A stretch of DNA of 64,000 nt from Thecaphora thlaspeos (lineage: Eukaryota > Basidiomycota > Ustilaginomycetes > Urocystidales > Glomosporiaceae): NCBI GenBank assembly GCA_900291925.1, contig UWYS01000002.1, positions 434,001 through 498,000 of the forward strand, given 5' to 3'. The notes below the pieces were generated by a model. It did no database searches. It worked only from the letters and a program-made list of their open reading frames with translations, and was not told the origin of the DNA. Below are positions 11,558 to 22,329 of the stretch, piece by piece (within the stretch, counting starts at the first letter, position 1; the number at the start of each line of letters is the position of its first letter). Position numbers and translations under genes: made by a program.

Positions 11558-13672
11558 CTACACGCCTTCGTCCTCGGGTGCGATCCAACGCTTTGCGAGA
11601 TCCCAGTATCCCTCGAGCTTAGGACCCAAGGTCTCCTTTGCCGCATGGTCGCTGGGACAGGCGACGGCCCTGAATCCTTTAGCAAAGTTGCGCTCCCTCA
11701 GCGGTCCCTCGAAGATGAGCTCGCACTTGTTCTCGGCGAGGTCGACGTCGTCGAGCGCCTGCGTGGCCAGCTCGTCGAACCTGGCTCCCCTACTGAACGT
11801 CCCTACATCTCCCGCAGCCGTCACCGAGGGCGTAGCGGTACCGTCTCCGTCTCCATCCTCGGCTTCGCGCGTCCGGCCGGGATCGGTCCAGTCCATCCGC
11901 ACCGTCATGAGCCTCTTGAACCCCTTGAGACCCTTCGAGGCGCCTTCGATGATGACCAGCGCGAACGCCGGGTTGAAGATCGTAATGCCCGTCAGGTGGT
12001 AGTCCTGCGCGTTGAGGCGCACCTTTTTCTTGTGCCAGGGAGCGACGAGGTGCTTGATCTTGTACACCTGACACCCGACGCCTTTGGCCTCGTCCTGCTC
12101 CACCTTGCGCAGCGCCTTTTCCTTTCTCTGTTCTGGCGTCAGCTTGCGCTCGGCGTTGGCGCGCTCGTGCGCCTCCTTACGCGCCGCAATCTCGCGCCGC
12201 ACGCGCGCCTCGACCTTCGTCGGGTCGGCCACGGCCTCCGAGGTGAGGACTCGCATCAGGTTGGACAGCTTCACCTTGGGCGGGTCCGGCGGGAGGAGGC
12301 CCATCTTGATGCGATCCCGCTTGTCCTGCTGCTCGGCGGCGCGGCGCTGGCGACGCATCTTCTTCTGCTCCTTCTTGGTCAGCATGACCCCGGCGGGCGC
12401 CACCTTGATCTGGTCCGAGGGCGCGGCGATCGGGATCGGATGCTGGATGTAGTGGTCGATGGGCGTGCCTCTGCCGTACAGCAGCGGGCCGGCGACGGCC
12501 GCATCGGGATCCGTCTCGCGCGCTTTGCCCTTTGAGAGCATCGTGACGACGTCCTGGTCGTCGGGGACGTCGTCGTAGCTCTTGTTAGGCAGCAGTCCAA
12601 TGTCCCACCACTCGACGTCCGGCGGTGGTTGACGCTGGATGGCCTTCTCATCACCCGCCAGATCGTCCAGCATGCCCGCCTTGCGCGCGCTCTCCTGGAT
12701 GCGCCGCTTGAGGTCCTCCATCTGCGCTTCCCGGCGCGCCTCCTCCGCCGCCTCAATGTGTCGGCCCGGACGGTGGAAGGTGAAGCCCTTGTGCATGCTC
12801 CTCGCCTTTGGGCGCGCCTCTTGTCCGTCTGCCGCCGCCCGGGCTTCGGTCCCGGCGGCCGGCGAGTCGGCGAGGTACGGGTTTGCCTGCGGAGCGGCCG
12901 CACGGACGATAGCACCTCTCGAGCCGCCGCTGATAGACGGCGTGGGCCCGGCATTGGCCTGCAAAGAGGCAAACTTAGACCCCATGGAGCGGAGCTGCTC
13001 CTGCACCTTGGACGAGTCACCGCCTAGCAGCAGGGGATGGATGCCGGGAGGAGGCTTAGACGACTCAGTCCGGGCAGAGGCCGCGTTATTGGAGGATGGG
13101 GTAGGCTGTCTCTGAGCCTGTTGCTGCAGGCTCTGCTGGACACCGGAGCTCTTCTGCATGGTCTGAAGCCTCGCCTTTGCCTCTGCCACCTTTCTCTGGA
13201 TCTCGTCGAAAGACGATGGAGCAGGGGCTGGCCTAGCAGAGGAGCCAGCTGTCGGGTTTGGCCGGAGGGAAGTGGCAGCTGCATTCGGTCGAGGAGCAGC
13301 AGCTGGCATCGACTTCGGTGCTGGTACTGGTGGTGGTCTGACGGCGGCGCCGGTGCACGAGCTGAGCGAGCTCATCTGTGCCTGGATTCTAGCCCTGGCC
13401 ACTTCAATCTGGGCCTGTACGCTGCCGGAGATGGCGCCGGACGCGGGTCCGCCCATCCTGGAAGGGGCGGAAGTGGCATTGCCGCTACCGCCGCCGCCGC
13501 TGCTGCTGCTGTTGGTGCCGGCGATGGAAGCGATGTTCTGTACAATGCTGCTGGGCTGCAGGCCGGTGCGAGTGCGTTTTGGCGGGATGGCGGGCTTGGT
13601 GGAGGAGATGGATGGGTCGTCGTCCTCGTCTGCGTCGCCAAAGACGTTGCGGATGGGTCGCTTTCGCGGCAT
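11558..13672 (-). CDS. PRP3: U4/U6 snRNP splicing factor Prp3
   Basis: Component of the U4/U6 and U4/U6.U5 snRNPs, needed for tri-snRNP assembly. Intron-less, 704 residues if the start MPRKRPIRNVFGD at 13672 is used; an in-frame upstream ATG at 13825 adds a hydrophobic Pro/Leu segment unlike the family and is not preferred. The PRP3 core appears as LMRVLTSEAVADPTKVEARV, followed by ERANAERKLTPEQRKEK and VGCQVYKIKHL. The C-terminal ferredoxin-like domain contains LTGITIFNPAFALVIIEG and KGFKRLMTVRMDW. The N-terminal half is Ala/Ser/Pro-rich and probably disordered. It is divergent from PCS60. Confidence 0.93.
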   Translation of the reverse strand: MPRKRPIRNVFGDADEDDDPSISSTKPAIPPKRTRTGLQPSSIVQNIASIAGTNSSSSGGGGSGNATSAPSRMGGPASGAISGSVQAQIEVARARIQAQMSSLSSCTGAAVRPPPVPAPKSMPAAAPRPNAAATSLRPNPTAGSSARPAPAPSSFDEIQRKVAEAKARLQTMQKSSGVQQSLQQQAQRQPTPSSNNAASARTESSKPPPGIHPLLLGGDSSKVQEQLRSMGSKFASLQANAGPTPSISGGSRGAIVRAAAPQANPYLADSPAAGTEARAAADGQEARPKARSMHKGFTFHRPGRHIEAAEEARREAQMEDLKRRIQESARKAGMLDDLAGDEKAIQRQPPPDVEWWDIGLLPNKSYDDVPDDQDVVTMLSKGKARETDPDAAVAGPLLYGRGTPIDHYIQHPIPIAAPSDQIKVAPAGVMLTKKEQKKMRRQRRAAEQQDKRDRIKMGLLPPDPPKVKLSNLMRVLTSEAVADPTKVEARVRREIAARKEAHERANAERKLTPEQRKEKALRKVEQDEAKGVGCQVYKIKHLVAPWHKKKVRLNAQDYHLTGITIFNPAFALVIIEGASKGLKGFKRLMTVRMDWTDPGRTREAEDGDGDGTATPSVTAAGDVGTFSRGARFDELATQALDDVDLAENKCELIFEGPLRERNFAKGFRAVACPSDHAAKETLGPKLEGYWDLAKRWIAPEDEGV

Positions 13673-14232
13673 GGCGGGGCGAAGAGGTAAAGGGGGGTAA
13701 GGGGAGGGGTGACGGAGGTAAGGATAAGAGGATGAAAGGATGAGGAAAGGAACGCAGGCCTCGCGCGGCTCGAGCATCTTTTTCCAGAGCGGCCACACGC
13801 CAACTGCTGCGCTGCGCTGCTCCACACGCTAGCCCTGCCCTGGCTCGGTGCAGCGCGGAACCGAGCGTAGGTGTGGCCTGCCTCCGCTGGGCGTGCGGGA
13901 GGCGGGGATGCTTGTTGCCGGGTTTTTGGCTGATGATGCCCGTCTACGCTCGGCTGGCCAGCAACTGCGAGCTCCACATCGCTTGGTCCGTGACCGCGCG
14001 CCCCAGAGCAGGCACGAGGCCCCGGCTGGGTGTGTGGCTGCTGTTGGTGAGAGATGGCGTTGCGTGCTTTTTGGGGAAGCGCCATCGCCTCGCCTCGTCT
14101 GCATCCCTGGAAGAACCCAGCCGTCCCGCCCGGCCCACTTCCCCAGATCGTCCTCATCATCATCACCACCACCACCACCACCACCATCCACCGAATCCCA
14201 CCCACTCATCAACCCCATCTCCGCCCGCCGCC
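13673..14232. promoter_or_regulatory. Divergent PRP3/PCS60 promoter spacer with CAT/CAC run
   Basis: 560 nt between opposed ATGs. Immediately upstream of the PCS60 start is a trinucleotide run (CAT)n(CAC)n at about 14155-14195, probably in the 5' UTR. The region is otherwise GC-rich, with no recognisable gene. Confidence 0.45.
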
Positions 14233-15932
14233 ATGTCCGTCGACAGCAGCAACCTGCTCACCGTCTTCCAGCCCCGCCCTGGCTACACACCCTCGGCACC
14301 CGCTATTCTCCTCCCGCCCTCGTCGCGCACCCCTTACACCTTCTCCTTCCACATGCTCCACGCCCTCGTCCTCGACCTCCAGGCACAGATCGCCTCGTTC
14401 GGCCTCGAGCCCTCGCAGGTGGTCAGCAGCAGCCTCGTCAACGGCATCGAGTTCACCCTCTCCTTCCTCGCAACGGGCGCTGAGCGCCTCGTGGCCGCCC
14501 CCCTCAACCCAGGCTACTCGGAGAATGAGGTGGCCTTCTATCTCGAGGATACAGATTCCCGCCTCGTCATTCTATCCAAGGGCGCATTCTCCCTCGCCTC
14601 CTCATCCAGCCCCAACACCGAGCCCCACCCAGCTGTATCCGCCGCACGCGCTCTTGACGTCAAGATGGTCGAGATCGCCTTTGACGCTGCCACCAGCACC
14701 GTCCAGCTCTATCGCGAGGACGGCAGCAAGGTCGGCCGGGCCGAAGTCCGCCAGCCTCGCGATGACGATGTCGCGCTCGTCCTCCACACCAGCGGCACGA
14801 CGGGCCGTCCCAAGGGCGTCCCGCTCACCCACCGCAACCTCTTCACCACGATGGGCAACATCGTCGGCACCTACAATCTGACGCCGCGCGATCGCACCTA
14901 TCTCGTCATGCCCCTCTTCCACGTCCACGGCCTTCTCTGCGGCCTGCTTGCCACGCTCCTCTCGGGAGGCAGCGCCGTCATCCCGCCCAAGTTTAGCGCC
15001 TCGATCTTCTGGAAGGAGCTCGGCGACGCCCGGTGCAGCTGGTGTGAGTAGGGTTCAAGGCTCATCTGAAAATTCTTCGCAGAAACTGATCCCCATCAAC
15101 ACTCTCATCCGCCAACTACGCAGTCACGGCCGTCCCGACGATCCACCAGATGCTGCTCAACACGGCCATCCCCAACCCCGTGCCCCAGCTGCGCTTCATC
15201 CGGTCTTGCTCGTCGGCCCTCTCGCCCGCGACATTCCACGCAATCGAGGCGACTTTCAGGGCGCCAGTGCTCGAGGCGTATGCGATGACCGAGGCGTCGC
15301 ACCAGATGACGTCGAACCCGCTGCCGCCGGCCAAGCGCAAGCCGGGCACTGTCGGCTTCGGCCACGGCGTCGAGGTCAAGATCCTCGATGCGCAGGGCAA
15401 CGAGACGGCGCAAGGGGTCGAGGGAGAGGTGGCGATCCGCGGCAAGAATGTGACGAAAGGCTATCTCAACAACGAAAAGGCCAACAAGGAGAGCTTTGTG
15501 CGCTTCTCAGAGGGCACGGGGCCCAAGGAGAACGACGGCTTCTTCCGCACGGACGACCAGGGCCGGAAGGACGCGGACGGCTACGTCGAGCTGACGGGGA
15601 GGATCAAGGAGCTGATCAACCGCTCGGGTGAAAAGATCAGCCCGCTCGAGGTGGACGGAGCGCTGCTGTCGGTGAGCGGCGTGCGCGAGGCGGTGGCGTT
15701 TGCGATGCCCGACGAGATGTACGGCGAAAAGGTGGGCGCCGCCATCATCCTCAAGCACGGCTCGGGCCTGGACGAAAAGGAAATCCAGAAGGCGCTCGAC
15801 GGCAAGATCAGCAAGTTCAAGATCCCCACGCGCATCTGGCTCGTCGATGCGATCCCCAAGACGGCGACGGGCAAGATCCAGAGGAAGAATGTGGCGGCCG
15901 CCATGCTGAGGAAGGACGACGCCAAGCTATAG
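14233..15932 (+). CDS. PCS60: Peroxisomal acyl-CoA synthetase, Pcs60/oxalyl-CoA synthetase type
   Basis: ANL-superfamily ligase; yeast Pcs60/plant AAE3 activate oxalate (or related acids) with ATP and CoA in oxalate degradation. Exons 14233-15043 and 15124-15932 give 539 residues. The AMP-binding P-loop LHTSGTTGRPKGVPLTH is at about residues 185-201. The junction yields CSWFTAVPTIHQMLL, then EAYAMTEASHQM and the C-terminal hinge ELTGRIKELINRSGEKISP. The catalytic lysine motif is PKTATGKIQRKNV. The protein ends in AKL, a PTS1 variant, so a peroxisomal location is likely. Substrate is inferred from family resemblance only; other short acyl substrates are possible. Confidence 0.88.
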
Positions 15933-16431
15933 AGCGATGACGGGCGCGATAGAAGGGTGTCGTCTGCTGTATCTCTTACGCAGTGTCGTAGCGTCGCGGT
16001 GCTGTGAAGTATCTTCGTTTCTGGCGTGAGGTTTAGAAGAGGTCACTACACAGCGAGGCAGCGAACGACGTTGACGACGCTGCCGTGTCGACAGCACCGA
16101 GGCTTTAGCCGGGAAGTCGGAACCGCTGAGACGGCCGTGCGGCTACAGTAGCAGCCAGGCGCCACGCCTCGAGGCGAGGGAAGAAAAGCAGATTGAAAAT
16201 TTTCGAGAGCGCGCCACCGCGCCGGGCCACAGAGTATAGAGAAGTGGCAAAAGGGAAAAGGGAAAAGAAAAAGAAAAAAAAGTTGAGAGCGGGCAACCCT
16301 GCGTGGCGGATGGCCGAGAGAGAGGCTCGCCTCTGCCCCTTGGCCCTCACCCTCACCTCGGCCCTCGCCTCGGCCCTCACCTTCACCACCAACCCCTCCC
16401 CACTGTCTCCCCTTCGCGTCCCTCGCACACC
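15933..16431. other. PCS60-NOP2 tandem spacer
   Basis: 499 nt holding the PCS60 3' UTR and the NOP2 promoter/5' UTR. An A-rich segment lies at 16248-16282. Direct CTCACCTCGGCCCTCGCCTCGG-type repetition occurs at about 16343-16385. One TACAGTA motif lies at 16144-16150. Confidence 0.45.
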
Positions 16432-18722
16432 ATGGGCCGCCGATCAAAGACCAAGCAGCCTCCGCCACAGCCTTTGGCAGAGCACCGACCCGACAGCTCA
16501 GCCAGCAACAAGGGTAAGCGTAAGGCCGTCGACACGGCCCCCGCCCCTTCCACCGAGAAGGTCAACACCACCGGCGCTTCGCCCGCCGCCAAGAAGTCAA
16601 AGACCACCCCCATCTCCACCCCCGCCACAAAGGCCGCAGCCAAGGCCGACCGCGCCAAGAAGACGGCTCCTTTCGCCGCCGCCTCCGTAAAAACCAAGAA
16701 AGCACCGACAGCATCAAAGACGGCCTCCGGAAAGAAGGCCGTCCAACAGCTGACCGAGGCGCAGGAGGAGGATGAGGAAGAGTGTGGTGTCGAGTACGAG
16801 GACGTCGATGACGATAACAAGCTGGAGGACGAGGACGAGGCGGATGAGGACGCAGAAGAGGACCACCTGGCCAAGCTCGGCCTGCCTGCCAAGGGCACCA
16901 AGCTGACCGCCGCGCAGAAGAAGAAGGCGCTGGCCGAGGCCGAGCGTCTTGAGCTCCTGCTCAAGAGCCAAGGTCACGCGCTCGAATCCGACGACGAGGA
17001 GCAGGGCGGCGATGACGATGATGATGAAGACGAGGCCGAGGGTGAGGGCGGTCTGACAGCGGAGCAGCTCGCCTTCCTCGACGGTGCCGAGGGCGCTGAA
17101 GGCGAGGACGACGATGATGAGGACGACGAAGACGACGATGAGATGCTCGACGGCCCCGACTCGGATGGTCCGGACGAGGGACCCGCCAACGACTTTATGC
17201 TCCCCACGATCGAGGAGCGCGAAAAGGAGAAAGTGCTCGGCGCCGACTTGCAGCTGGTGCACATGCGCATCCAGGAGGTGGTCAACATCCTGGGCAACTT
17301 CAAGCAGCTCGCCACCGACGGCCGCAGCCGCTCCGAGTACACGGACCAGCTGCTCGCCGATATCTGCACCTTCTACGGCTACAACCAGTTCCTCGCCGAG
17401 AAGCTGTTCAACCTCTTCTCGCCCGCCGAGGCGATCGAGTTCTTCGAGGCCAACGAGACGCCGCGACCCATCACGATTCGCGCCAACACGCTGCGGACGC
17501 GCCGGAGGGACCTGGCGCAGGCGCTCATCAACCGCGGCGTCAACCTCGAGCCGATCGGCAAGTGGACCAAAGTGGGTTTCCAGGTTTTCGAGTCGTCGGT
17601 CCCCATCGGTGCGACACCCGAGTACCTGGCGGGCCACTACATGCTCCAGGCTGCCTCGTCTTTCCTGCCGTGTATCGCCCTCGCCCCGCAGCCGGGCGAG
17701 CGCGTTCTCGACATGGCCTCGGCGCCTGGCGGCAAGTCGACATACCTCTCTGCGCTCATGCAGAACACGGGGACTGTCTTTGCCAACGACATGAACAAGG
17801 CGCGCATCAAGTCGCTCACGGCCAACATCCACCGGCTTGGGTGCAAGAACGTCGTTGTCTGCAACTACGATGGCCGGATGTTCCCCAAGGTCATTGGCGG
17901 GTTCGACCGCGTGCTGCTCGACTCGCCCTGCTCGGGCACCGGTGTCATTCACAAGGACCAGAGCGTAAAGACGAACAAGAGCGAGCGTGACATCCACCTC
18001 CTCACCCACCTCCAGAAGCAGCTCATCCTCTGCGCCATTGATAGCGTCAACGCGCGCTCCAAGACGGGTGGGTACCTCGTCTACTCGACCTGCTCGGTTC
18101 TCACAGAGGAGGATGAAGAGGTAGTCCAGTATGCGCTCAAGAAGAGGCCCAACGTCAAGATCGTACCGACTGGCGTCGATTTTGGCCGCGAAGGCTTCAC
18201 CGCATTCAGGGATAAGAAGTTTGACCCCAAGATGAGCCTTGCGAGGAGGATCTTCGTGAGTGTTCCCTGCCCTCCTTCTCGGCCCCGCCTTGGTCTAACG
18301 GCGTTGCGAACCGCACTGACTTTCCCTTTCTCTTTTCTCTACCCTTCCCCCTCCCATCTCTCGCGCAGCCGCACGCCCAAAACCTGGACGGTTTCTTCCT
18401 CTGCAAACTCAAGGTAGAGCCGATCAACAAGAAGCAGCAAGAACAACAACTCACCGCGCAAGCCCTGGCGGAAGACGACTCCCAAGCCCGCGCTACCACC
18501 ACCACCGCCACGTCCAAGGATGATGCCGAGTCCGCCTCTGCATCCGAAGACGACGACGACGACGACGACGAGGGCCAAGAGGCGACGGAGGAGATGCCGT
18601 TCAACGACGAAGAGGACAATGAGCTCATGCAGAAGAGCATGTTGAGGCAGCAGAAGAAGAAAGGCATCAAGCCTAACGCTGCAGCGGCCAAGAAGACGGT
18701 CGACAAGGCTGTCAAGAAGTAG
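16432..18722 (+). CDS. NOP2: Nop2-type 25S rRNA cytosine-C5 methyltransferase
   Basis: Nucleolar m5C methyltransferase of large-subunit rRNA and 60S assembly factor (NSUN1/Nop2). Exons 16432-18255 and 18369-18722 give 725 residues. The start MGRRSK matches fungal Nop2; an in-frame ATG at 16303 only adds a low-complexity lead. A Lys-rich and then very acidic N-terminal region (residues 20-250) is followed by the NOL1/NOP2/Sun domain: SAM loop LDMASAPGGKSTYLSALM at about 426-443, DSPCSGTG at about 495, and the catalytic-cysteine motif STCSVLTEEDEE at about 551. Splicing joins SLARRIF to PHAQNLDGFFLCKLK. The tail is acidic then basic. Confidence 0.95.
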
Positions 18723-19138
18723 AGCAGGGAGGCAGGCGTTGCTGTTGATCACGTCGTGACGACTTTCCCCCTCACCTGGAAGGGATTCTTTCTTTGCATT
18801 TATTCGCTTTACGTTCATACAGAGATGACGGTGTCTGTGATGTCTCATGTCGAGCCGAGCTTGACTCGTGGAAGAGAATCGACGGGATCCTGAAGCGCGA
18901 TGGCGTTGCGTGACGGTGAGATGGCGACGCTCCGAGCGATACGGTCGAAAGTGCGAACACGGACGGATTTCTTTAGCGTCTCTTCGTTGACCCTCTTAGC
19001 CCGTTGAGCCATGTCGTGCGATCGAGGCAGAAGCTTCTAAGCGGCTGCACGTGTTGTACAAGGGAAATAGGTGTTCTTGAGAGACAATCGTCGATTCGAT
19101 GACTAGATGACGCTTGACGAGATTTCACAACGTTCGGG
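18723..19138. other. NOP2 3' flank, no gene seen
   Basis: 416 nt after NOP2 holding its 3' UTR and then non-coding sequence up to the retroelement relic. Minus-strand frames here do not continue the relic sensibly. Confidence 0.4.
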
Positions 19139-20341
19139 CTACGACGTGGTATGGCTAGGGACCGAGACTTGTAGGGGGCCGCGTTGAAGAGCACGCGAAC
19201 CATCTCGTTGTGTCTGCGTGCATCTATCAGTACGATGACTACCGTCGCAATGTTGACATCGAAACGGGCATTCCCTGTTGGGATGCGGGGTGGCGGCCCA
19301 TCTTTTGCAGGAGGTGCACCACTCCGGGCGACCGGCAAAACCGGTCGGGCACTCAGTGTTGCCAAAACGAATGTAGGGAGGGATGGCTTGCAGGGTGTGC
19401 TCTTCGATGAGATCTTGATGATGATATTGCGTAGGAAAGCTAACCACCCAGTGCATGACACCATCGAAAACCCCTTAGTCGAGCTCAGGGTCCCGCGCCA
19501 TAGAAGCCCATGCTTCCACGATGGCTCCACCTGCGGCTTCCAGGTGAGTGTTGACCTTTGTGAAGACCATGTCAGGGGTGAAAGGATAAAGAATTCCGGC
19601 GTTTGAGATGTGGAGATAGCCTTCAGGGAGGTTCAGGCCTCTCGCTATGGGGACAACAGGTCCATTCCTCCAGGTGAGCTTGGCCGCGTAGATCATGTGT
19701 AAGAAGTCGCGCTGGCCTACTTGAAGGTCGAAGATGAAGGGGCCTCGCGTTGTAGCCGCAGGAGGAAACTGGTACGCCTGGGGCACGAAGTCGTCTTTGC
19801 CGACGATCGCCTGCAACTGCAAGCGCATCGAGCGGATGAAGCAAGGGCAGGCAGTGATGTCGTTCTCGAACTCGGTGCGCCTGCACCTGTAGCGAATGAC
19901 GCCGGGATACATGTCGCGGCCGCGATTCTTGCGCACAAAGTAGGTCGCGTTGATTTCCTCCTCCGAGAGGTAGATTGATCATTCGCTGGCATTTGCGTTG
20001 CAGATAAGTCTATAGCCACGACTGGATGTGTCGTCAAGGCTGTCCACTCGTTGATCGTTGGGGGGCACTTGGCGCTGTATGTGGCGCGGTGTGGCATCGT
20101 CGCCCAACGAGCGGACATTCTCAGGCGCGCGTGGTGACGCTTCACGACGTTGCTCAGTATCGTCGGTAGGAGGGTCGCCGTAGGTATTTCGAGTTGCCAT
20201 TGAAAGCTGATCTGTCATGCTGGGCGATACGAAAGGGGGGCCGAAGGGGAGCGATGGTATGTGGCTGGAGGCGACAGTCTTGTAGCTCCGGTCGCGGTAC
20301 TGTAAAAAGGGAGGCAAGGCACCTGTCCGCACCCTCATCAC
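19139..20341 (-). pseudogene. Broken retroelement ORF1 (non-LTR/Tad-like gag with zinc knuckles)
   Basis: One minus-strand frame runs from about 20341 (or the internal Met at 20218) to a stop at 19139 but is interrupted by two in-frame stops, TGA at 19981-19979 and TAA at 19477-19475. The protein on both sides of each stop reads coherently as a single product. Near its end is RPEWCTSC followed by two cysteine/histidine clusters (CX2CX7HX4C and CX2CX3HX4C), the arrangement expected of LINE ORF1 or gag nucleic-acid-binding proteins. The preceding PPYIRFGNTECPTGF is also typical of this fold. No reverse transcriptase is visible nearby, so only the 5' part of an element remains. The exact clade is inferred. 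Confidence 0.6.
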
Positions 20342-21169
20342 AACGAGTCGCCGCCGCAGCCCACTACAGCATTACTGTCCGCTCCCTTTACTCAGGCGAG
20401 CTTCTGCAAAAATGAGCCATGAAGCATCGGAAGCCTGTTCTCGGAGGTGGGTCCTTAGGTCTTGGTCCGTCGCCGCCAGCGAGGCAAGCCGCCAGCGAAA
20501 TACATAAAATCCCTTAGTGGGAAGGTGGCTTGGGCTCGAGGAGGTCAAAGCGCTGCCTTGCTATTGTCATGATCTCAATATTGGGGCGCTCTGCCTCCGT
20601 CGTTGGAAGCCTAGCAGATAGGAGGGACGGGCGGGCAGAGTGGGGGACAAATAGGGTCACCCCTCGAGAGTTTCTCCCTCTGCCCCATTTTTTCGCTAGC
20701 GTTTCTCCTCTGCCAAACGTCTTAATGGCCTTGCCATCTCACTCCCAACTCTTTGGCGACTCCGCGAACAAGCAGGGCCATGGTTGTCAGCGGATCATTG
20801 AACGGGACTGCCGGCCCAACTGGACTGGAGTAACGATCCCCTCGACAACCATACCACCCGCGGCATCTTTTCGCCACCATGGGAATCACGTCGGTAAGTT
20901 CATCGATCTATAGAACGCCACCGTCGATGATAGCAACTCGGTCCGGACAGCCAGTCGGCTTGGTGACGACCTATGGCCCTGAGCGCGGACTAAATGTCCA
21001 AAGCGACCATCCGCTTGCACTGACATACCAGCAAAATCGATTGCCTTCGTCATCAGGTGGTGAGTTTCGTCCGAAGGTAACAATGTTCTCGTTGCCGGCC
21101 CACCTTGTCCTCAATGAACTCAATGGGTCGGCAACATAGTGCTTCCCGTAGGAAGAACTCTTTTTCTGG
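20342..21169. other. Degenerate spacer without a supportable gene
   Basis: Short open frames occur on both strands, but none continues, none has credible splice partners, and no family could be recognised. The sequence is less GC-biased than neighbouring genes. It is probably old transposon or gene debris. Confidence 0.4.
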
Positions 21170-21232
21170 ACTTTTTTAGTTTTTTTATTTAAATTTATTA
21201 TTATTATTTATTATTATATATATGTACCGGAA
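21170..21232. repeat. AT-rich low-complexity tract
   Basis: A 63-nt block made almost only of A and T (T-runs, then TTATTATTA and ATATATAT), striking in an otherwise GC-rich window. Read on the minus strand it is an A-rich tract just past the stop of the broken coding block at 21247, so it could be the decayed poly(A) end of a minus-strand retroelement; that is inference. Confidence 0.6.
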
Positions 21233-21246
21233 TCAATTGCTCCAGC

Positions 21247-22329
21247 CTATGTCCATAAATGAGAGTGTAAGAGTTCTGTACTTGTGAACGATTGGGCGCG
21301 AAGAGACGGCGTGTGTGGGAGCGGGAGTTTCGTCAGGGGCGCGGCGCTTGGGTGATGAGAAGGCGCTAGGCGGGGCAGCTCTGAAGGGAGTGGGAAAGCG
21401 AGCAAATTGTCCATCCAAGGTCGTAGGTGCGAAGGCGTGGATGTCGCGGGCCCATCAGGCGTATCGTCTTGCGAAATGATCGGAAACTTGATCTCGTTCT
21501 TGTCCGTTCGAACTTGTGCTCGAGTGTGGTCTGGCTGGGCTTGCGGCGCTGCTCTTAGGGAGCGAATGACTTTGACCTTGCCGTGTCTATACGTGCCCTC
21601 GGGTTTGAGCGAGAGGGACCAGTGGCCGCCGTTTGCGGGTGGCTGGTGCTTGAGGTCGGCGTTGGCCGCGATTCCGATCAAGAGGTGGGTTGCCTGGGCG
21701 GCAATCTTGATGTTTCTCCTGACGTGGTCGCCCTTCCTGGTAGCCTGGCTATCGGCCGCGGTTGCGTGGGTTCTTGCGCGGCTATAGGTCGTCCGGTTTC
21801 GTTGGGGTTGGATGTGTTTTGCTTGAGGAGAACAAATTTCTTCCCGACGACTTTCGCCACCGAGTCACCTTCTAGCCAAAGCGGCTCGAACTTGTCCAGC
21901 GCCTTGGTTTGTACGACTTTGCGGAAAGCCCCGAAAAGGAACTGGAAGAGGAGTCCAGTGATAGCCTGTTGCGGGTTGCGCTCGTCGTGGCGCCAGGTCT
22001 CTAAGGACGACCAGCTGTCTGGCTGCCCGAGCGAGGTTTTGAAGGGGGTCTGGAGGGCTCGAGGGAGAGGAATCCCCCGGAACGCCCCCCGTTTTGCTGA
22101 TTGGCCCATCTCCTGCCAAAAATCGCCCCCTCGACGTCACCCAAGGTCGGACGACGTCGGAAAAGGCCGACATACCTTCATCGCCAAGCGTAACCAATTG
22201 CCTAGCCAGACCTGCCGACCGATTTATCCTGGCCCATGAGGGCTCGACCGTCGGCGTCTTGTAGGGTTGGCTGCCATTACCGTCAGGAGTTTCTGCCGCC
22301 ACGCCATCCTCGGGTCCCAAGGACAACAT
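21247..22329 (-). pseudogene. Degenerate coding relic in three successive frames
   Basis: Three overlapping minus-strand frames each carry coherent-looking protein: 22329-21865 (ARINRSAGLARQLVTLGDEG), 22109-21678 (QQAITGLLFQFLFGAFRKVV and ALDKFEPLWLEGDSVAKVVG) and 21681-21247, which can be read further upstream through RRNIKIAAQATHLLIGIAAN and then WSLSLKPEGTYRHGKVKVIR. The best single product would need frame changes near 22010 and 21760. I could not place introns there with good signals, so indels are the simpler explanation. Family unknown; a retroelement gag-like product is one possibility. Confidence 0.35.

Noticed and set aside
16303..16431. Upstream in-frame start for NOP2
   Set aside because: Adds a repeat-encoded segment; fungal Nop2 begins MGRRSK.
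20873..20900. ATG at 20879 in a perfect GCCACCATGG context followed by a GTAAGT donor (start of a small-first-exon gene)
   Set aside because: No downstream acceptor gives more than a short, unconserved frame; likely coincidence in degenerate sequence.
20886..21083. Minus-strand protein-like frames (DFAGMSVQADGRFGHLVRAQ and, in another frame, AIIDGGVL-stop-IDEL)
   Set aside because: They suggest decayed coding sequence but break quickly, and no family could be named.
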